This document shows positions 32,673-36,419 of a stretch of DNA of 36,419 bases, piece after piece. The notes under the pieces are model-generated. The model was given only the letters and a program-made list of their open reading frames with translations, was not told where the DNA came from and searched no databases. The position numbers and the translations under genes are program-made. Within the stretch, counting starts at the first letter, position 1. Every line of letters begins with the position of its first letter. The stretch is from an uncultured Dorea sp. (lineage in GTDB: Bacteria; Bacillota; Clostridia; Lachnospirales; Lachnospiraceae): assembly GCA_949916155.1 (NCBI GenBank), contig CATLEM010000010.1, forward strand, positions 1 through 36,419, given 5' to 3'.

Positions 32673-32766
32673 ATACCTGTCCTCCTTCACCATTCGGATT
32701 GCTGTAACTTTTTTTATTATATACTAATTCTCTTTGAAATAAAAGTCTTTTTGTTACAAATTCAGA

Positions 32767-32795
32767 TTGAAAAACCGACCGCACTCTGTTACAAT
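32767..32795 (+). promoter_or_regulatory. sigma-A promoter of pduL
   Basis: TTGAAA, a 17-base spacer and TACAAT lie about 40 bases upstream of the ATG at 32837, divergent from the glnA unit. Confidence 0.65.
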
Positions 32796-32836
32796 GTAAA
32801 ATACTATGATTACAAACTTTAGAAAGGTGATTTTTC

Positions 32837-33481
32837 ATGGGACTCGCAATACCTATCGAGACAAGCGCGCGCCACATCCATGTGTGCCGCGAAGATTTTG
32901 AATTATTATTCGGCAAAGGAAAGAATCTTACCTTCAAAGCCGAACTAAGCCAGCCCGGACAGTATGTATGCGAAGAACGCCTGACCGTCAAAGGTCCGAA
33001 AGGTACTTTTGAAAATGTTGCCGTCCTCGGTCCCTTCCGTAAAGAGACACAGGTCGAGATCTCTGTAACGGACTGCCGTAAGCTGGGAATTGAAGGAGTC
33101 ATACGCCAGTCCGGCGATACCAAAGGTACTCCCGGCTGTATTCTGTCCGGTCCTGAGGGAGAGCTTGAGATCGATCACGGTGTGATCGTGGCAAAGCGCC
33201 ACATACATATGACACCGATACAGGCAATTCAACTGGGTGTCAAAGATAACGACGATGTATTCGTCATCACCAACAGCTTCGAACGCTCTCTCATCTTTGC
33301 AGATGTCATCGTCCGTGTAAGCCCGAGTTTTGCTTTGGCCATGCATGTAGATACAGATGAGGCAAATGCATTTGCCGGAATGGACAACCCTACCGGCGTA
33401 ATCCTCAAGCTGTTTAACGGGCAGACCTACAGTCTGCAGAAATGGGCGGAAGAATTGCAGAGCGGAATCAACCGCCTATAG
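32837..33481 (+). CDS. pduL: PduL-type phosphotransacylase
   Basis: This 214-aa enzyme exchanges CoA and phosphate on short acyl groups (acetyl- or propionyl-CoA to acyl phosphate), feeding ATP formation by acetate or propionate kinase. It has the two PduL domains with their zinc-binding motifs SARHIHV (His13, His15) and AKRHIHM, plus EGVIRQSGDTKGTPGC and GMDNPTGVI. No microcompartment shell genes are in the window, and the N-terminus has no long encapsulation helix, so a housekeeping, Pta-like role is more likely than a role in propanediol use. AAAGGTG lies seven bases before ATG. It is a single-gene unit with its own promoter and a strong terminator. Confidence 0.93.
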   Translation: MGLAIPIETSARHIHVCREDFELLFGKGKNLTFKAELSQPGQYVCEERLTVKGPKGTFENVAVLGPFRKETQVEISVTDCRKLGIEGVIRQSGDTKGTPGCILSGPEGELEIDHGVIVAKRHIHMTPIQAIQLGVKDNDDVFVITNSFERSLIFADVIVRVSPSFALAMHVDTDEANAFAGMDNPTGVILKLFNGQTYSLQKWAEELQSGINRL

Positions 33482-33510
33482 AAAACGCCCGCCGTTTTGC
33501 GCACCGCCGG

Positions 33511-33556
33511 AAACAGGCGGAATGTCGGGGATTTCCAAAACATTCCGCCTGTTTTA
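33511..33556. terminator. strong bidirectional terminator
   Basis: AAACAGGCGGAATGT and ACATTCCGCCTGTTT form a perfect 15-bp stem between the convergent pduL and TM1266-family genes, with T-runs on both sides. Confidence 0.9.
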
Positions 33557-33802
33557 TCACAGCTTTGCCGTCAGTGTTTTCGCGCTGACTCCCTTTATCA
33601 TCCCGAGCTTTCCGGACAGGGAGCTGGTGGCATCCCCCGGCGCGTCCAGCACAACGCTGATGATCGACACTTTTCTCTCCCGGTACGGGATACCCATGCG
33701 CCCCACAATATACTGCCGAAATTCATGGAGCAGGTCATTTACTGCCCCTGCCGCGTCCTCTTCCCTAATGATGATGCTGATCACTGACACTCTGTTATCC
33801 AT
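33557..33802 (-). CDS. TM1266-family iron-only hydrogenase system putative regulator
   Basis: This 81-aa protein matches the TM1266 family by its start (MDNRVSVISIIIREED), the core LLHEFRQYIVGRMGIPYRERKVSIISVVLDAP and the end LSGKLGMIKGVSAKT. The fold is ACT-like, as in the NikR C-terminal domain, and the family is linked to [FeFe]-hydrogenase maturation genes (HydE, HydF, HydG), none of which are in this window. It may sense a ligand or metal as a small dimeric regulator. ATG at 33802 follows GGGAGG by five bases; the track start at 33838 is out of frame with any site. A good promoter lies at 33935-33963, with a leader that contains short upstream frames. Confidence 0.88.
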   Translation of the reverse strand: MDNRVSVISIIIREEDAAGAVNDLLHEFRQYIVGRMGIPYRERKVSIISVVLDAPGDATSSLSGKLGMIKGVSAKTLTAKL

Positions 33803-33934
33803 ATATACCTCCCTTATAGAAGAAAAATCACCGTTCATTCGAAGTCATCTCAGACTCCTCCCTCAGAACCTCCTCTTTGCATCTGTGTATCTTACAATTC
33901 CACTTTACTTTCATACCAGCTATAACTACAATTC

Positions 33935-33963
33935 ATTATATCCGAAATTCATTTATCCCTCAA
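33935..33963 (-). promoter_or_regulatory. sigma-A promoter of the TM1266-family gene
   Basis: On the minus strand TTGAGG, a 17-base spacer and perfect TATAAT. The leader of about 125 bases has GGAGGAG followed by ATG and a six-codon frame before the real start. Confidence 0.6.
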
Positions 33964-34197
33964 CTTATTTATCATCCTGCCACCTCCCAATATGCAAGTA
34001 ACCTTCATGAACAAGTTTTTCGCAATATTAAGGAACTCTGATGAATGGGGTATAAATACAAACCTTTTTTGAAATAACAGTGAAGCTGCTCATGCAGAGC
34101 GTCAACAGTATCATTTCCCTTTTAGGGAAAGAAACAAACATCCAGGAGAAAAGAGACCTGTCTGTGAATTGAAAACCCTGCAGGCATCATTACTTAA

Positions 34198-34233
34198 AAA
34201 CGGGCCGTTTATCCGTAGATTGCCTGCCCGTTT
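34198..34233 (-). terminator. terminator after the deacetylase fragment
   Basis: AAACGGGC and GCCCGTTT form an 8-bp stem, followed on the minus strand by TTTAAG. It sits just after the stop of the deacetylase remnant. Confidence 0.6.
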
Positions 34234-34249
34234 GCTAAATCTTATAATT

Positions 34250-34498
34250 TTATTTTTCATCCTTTATCTGTCTTCCCGTTACATCCATATGGTAACCATC
34301 CTTGTAGATAAGTTCTGATACAGGAACTATCTCATACCCCTTCTCCTGAAGCCCCGTGATCAGGCTCTCCAATGCCTCCGCCGTATACTTTGCCCCATTA
34401 TGGCAGAGGATGATCGACCCGTTTCCCAGATTTTTATGGTTCAATACCGTGTTAATGATGCTGTCAACGCCGTAATCTTTCCAGTCCAGACTATCCAC
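34250..34498 (-). pseudogene. polysaccharide deacetylase, C-terminal fragment
   Basis: The 82-codon frame begins VDSLDWKDYGVDSIINTVLNH and continues with GSIILCHNGAKYTAEALESLI and GYEIVPVSELI. That is the last third of a NodB/PdaA-type polysaccharide deacetylase, acting on peptidoglycan or related sugars. The N-terminal catalytic Asp and metal-binding His motifs are missing, and an in-frame TAA lies five codons upstream of the GTG used by the track. The break lies near 34500, close to the fic fragment and the mobile element. The natural terminator is retained. The fragment cannot be active. Confidence 0.85.
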
Positions 34499-34568
34499 AG
34501 GCGATACAACTTACAGTCCGGCAAGCACAAGGGATTTCCGTTTTTTTAACTCCTCAATACATGCCTGT

Positions 34569-34790
34569 CTAATATCTGATCCTGAAATAATCAAGATATG
34601 CCTTATATCGATCCTGTGCCGTCAGACAGGTATCTGTCAGATATCCTTTTTCATTATCCCATTCTTTTAACCCCCGGTAATAGAACAGCTTTAAATTATC
34701 TTCAATAATAAACGGAACAATATTATATTTCAGGCACTCTTTGAACATAATCAATCTTCCAACGCGGCCATTGCCGTCAGGCAATACCAC
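34569..34790 (-). pseudogene. fic: Fic-family protein, C-terminal fragment cut by the recombinase element
   Basis: The frame encodes PDGNGRVGRLIMFKECL and FYYRGLKEWDNEKGYLTDTC up to YLDYFRIRY, the C-terminal part of a Fic-domain protein that would transfer AMP to target proteins. The conserved HPFxDGNGR motif is cut just before PDGNGR: the residues HPF are replaced by bases belonging to the recombinase gene end. The N-terminal part presumably lies beyond the other end of the element, outside this window. It cannot be active as it stands. Confidence 0.85.
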
Positions 34791-36390
34791 ATTGAGACCC
34801 CGCAAGAAAACGATAGTTAATTTCTACTTTTTGCTTACGATCTTTGCCGGTTCCCTCTGCCTGATACACATAAATGCTATCAATCAATTCTACCAGCATA
34901 GAACGGTTCAGCTCTGTTACAGTTTCATACTTGCGTATGGTTTCCAAAAATTGATTGGTGCTCTGGGTTTTCTTTTCCTCGGCTATGATCCTCGCTTTCA
35001 AGTCATTCCTCTTTTGGGTGAGCTCTTTCTGCTCGTTCTCATAAGCCGACGACATTTTCTCGAAACGTTCATCTGAAATCTTCCCCAAAGCATTCTGCTC
35101 AAAGAGCTTCATAATTACACTGTCAATTTCCGCAATCCGTTTTTCAGCTATTTCCAAGTCCTGCCTGAATTGCTTGATTTTCTGGCCGCCGCCTTTTTCG
35201 CTCAATTCGTGCATTTCTTCGATGAACTGATCGCCCAGGGCTTCCATGCTCTTAATGTGTTTCTGAATATCCCCCATAACAATCTGCTGTAATGCGTCAT
35301 ACGAAATTGCATGTGTCGTACAAAGATTGCTGTTTCTCGCATAGGTCCTGCAGCGGAACCGGGGCTCCCTTCCATTGGGATTGGAAAACGCCATATTGCG
35401 GCCGCAATCTGGGCATTTCACAAGTCCTACAAACATATTAGGGCGTCCTGTCTTGTTGGACCGTTTCTTCACGCTGATAAATTTCTGTACCAGTTCAAAG
35501 GTTTCCTCGTCTACGATAGCTTCATGGGTATTTCGGACTATGATCCATTCCTCTTTAGGAACCGATACCAGTTTTTTGTTCTTAAATGATTTTGTCTGTG
35601 TTTTATGGGACACCATGTGACCCAGGTACACTTGGTTCTCCAAAATCATTTTTACATTTTTTCCTACCCAGTCTGTCGGGAGCTTGAATCCGGTGCTTGT
35701 GTCCAGTGTTCCGTTCTTCATTGCCCTGTACGCTCGCGGGATTAAGATTCCATCCTCACATAGTGCCCTCGCAATCTGATGTACACTGTTTCCTTGCTTC
35801 GATAATTCAAAAATATGCTTGACGGTAGGCGCTGTTTCCGGGTCAACCAGTAACTGACGTTTGTTCTTTGGATCGACCATATAACCATATGGGGCAAAGG
35901 AACCGCAAAACCCGCCATTCAAAGCCATTGTTTTCTTGACGCTGCGGATTTTCTTTGATGTGTCACGGGCATAATACTCATTCATAATGGATTTGAACGG
36001 CATCATTTCGTTTTCATCGAATCTTGTGTCAACGTCGTCATTCAGGGCAATAAACAAAATGTCATTGTTGGGGAAGATTTCTTCCACATAGTACATGAAC
36101 ATGGCATTATTTCGCCCGAAACGCGACATATCCTTAACCATGATACCGGTTGGCCTTGTATCTTCCATAGCATCCTTAATCATACGGTTCAGGTCTGGCC
36201 GATCAAAGGTCGTACCGGAAATTCCGTCGTCCACATATTCGCCAATCACTTCAAAGCCTTTTTCCTTTGCGTGATACCTTAACATCTGCAACTGATTGGT
36301 AATGCTGTTGCTTTCCTTATCAGCATCCCCGTCATCTTTGGATAAACGTGCATATAATCTAACTGGAAGTTTTGTCTGCTGTTTTAACAT
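34777..36390 (-). CDS. large serine recombinase (TndX/TnpX-like)
   Basis: This 537-aa site-specific recombinase integrates and excises a mobile element. It has an N-terminal resolvase domain (about 1-160) with catalytic Ser17 in LYARLSKDD and the conserved RFGRN. A recombinase domain follows (about 180-290, GFCGSFAPYGYMVD), then a zinc ribbon (CPDCGRNM with later Cys), a coiled coil (about 400-480) and a short tail. Length and layout match TndX of Tn5397 (533 aa). AAAGGAG lies five bases upstream of ATG. The 3' end abuts the cut fic gene, so the element extends to the right beyond 36390. The last codons and the TGA stop overlap host fic sequence. Confidence 0.93.
   Translation of the reverse strand: MLKQQTKLPVRLYARLSKDDGDADKESNSITNQLQMLRYHAKEKGFEVIGEYVDDGISGTTFDRPDLNRMIKDAMEDTRPTGIMVKDMSRFGRNNAMFMYYVEEIFPNNDILFIALNDDVDTRFDENEMMPFKSIMNEYYARDTSKKIRSVKKTMALNGGFCGSFAPYGYMVDPKNKRQLLVDPETAPTVKHIFELSKQGNSVHQIARALCEDGILIPRAYRAMKNGTLDTSTGFKLPTDWVGKNVKMILENQVYLGHMVSHKTQTKSFKNKKLVSVPKEEWIIVRNTHEAIVDEETFELVQKFISVKKRSNKTGRPNMFVGLVKCPDCGRNMAFSNPNGREPRFRCRTYARNSNLCTTHAISYDALQQIVMGDIQKHIKSMEALGDQFIEEMHELSEKGGGQKIKQFRQDLEIAEKRIAEIDSVIMKLFEQNALGKISDERFEKMSSAYENEQKELTQKRNDLKARIIAEEKKTQSTNQFLETIRKYETVTELNRSMLVELIDSIYVYQAEGTGKDRKQKVEINYRFLAGSQCGIA
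34785..34800. other. putative attachment-site junction of the mobile element
   Basis: Fic coding homology ends and recombinase coding sequence begins here. A GA dinucleotide (34794-34797, GAGA) is available, as used for crossover by TndX-type recombinases. The exact crossover base cannot be fixed without the other end or an empty site. Confidence 0.5.
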
Positions 36391-36419
36391 TTCTGCTCCT
36401 TTCCAACAGCAAACAAACT

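Larger units (their letters stand above)
33839..34249. other. gene-poor region with promoter, small frame and terminator
   Basis: No complete gene is seen. The stretch holds the TM1266-gene promoter (33935-33963) and its leader with two mini-frames preceded by good binding sites. It also holds a plus-strand 30-codon frame from GTG at 34080 to 34172 (KLLMQSVNSIISLLGKETN) without a binding site, a TTTCCC/TTTTA/GGGAAA dyad, and the terminator at 34198. The 30-codon frame may be a gene remnant. Confidence 0.5.

Overview
The window looks like the chromosome of a Gram-positive anaerobe of the Clostridia, most probably a gut Lachnospiraceae. The supporting signs are strong AGGAGG-type ribosome binding sites, the LL-diaminopimelate aminotransferase (DapL) lysine route, a glnA-ANTAR pair, a TM1266-type hydrogenase-associated regulator, a stand-alone PduL, LRR/FN3 secreted proteins and a TndX-like serine recombinase. 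The genus cannot be fixed from this sequence alone.

Layout. 1-1.2 kb: a gene-free left edge, then a PD-(D/E)XK (Rpn-like) nuclease/transposase-type gene. 1.3-5.8 kb (minus): two tandem secreted proteins, one with leucine-rich repeats, both ending in the same lysine-rich FN3-like domain. 6-8.4 kb: an RluA-family pseudouridine synthase, then a tributyrin-esterase-like hydrolase and a Nudix hydrolase. 8.6-10.3 kb (minus): an ECF sigma factor and a DUF4179-type anti-sigma candidate, behind an apparent ECF-type autoregulatory promoter. 10.4-10.7 kb: a small orphan gene with an ideal promoter and terminator. 10.7-15.1 kb (minus): an intramembrane-sensing histidine kinase plus an FtsX-type ABC transporter, with no response regulator beside it. 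15.2-15.6 kb: a decaying MNT/HepT toxin-antitoxin remnant. 15.7-19.2 kb (minus): a second ECF sigma factor, a six-TM protein and an ABC-2 type exporter in one operon. 19.4-20.5 kb: an M24 peptidase. 20.6-25.7 kb (minus): a three-gene signalling operon (hybrid sensor kinase, TPR-like membrane protein, OmpR-family regulator). 26.0-26.25 kb: tRNA-Pro(CGG) and tRNA-Gln(CTG). 26.5-27.5 kb: D-Ala-D-Ala ligase. 27.7-32.7 kb (minus): small membrane protein, glnA, ANTAR regulator, dapF, dapL and an unknown acidic protein. 32.8-33.8 kb: pduL and a TM1266-family gene, converging. 34.2-36.4 kb: a polysaccharide deacetylase fragment, a fic gene fragment, and a TndX-like large serine recombinase that marks one end of a mobile element running out of the window.

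The most informative points are as follows. (i) The glnA leader carries a strong intrinsic terminator hairpin overlapped by an alternative hairpin whose hexaloop has A1 and G4, the ANTAR-protein signature, and the ANTAR gene lies directly downstream of glnA. (ii) A TndX-like recombinase sits inside the DGNGR-coding part of a fic gene, the target type known for Tn5397, and its stop codon appears to be supplied by the host fic DNA. (iii) Two separate ECF sigma modules lie about 9 kb apart. No CRISPR array, rRNA or complete insertion sequence was found.
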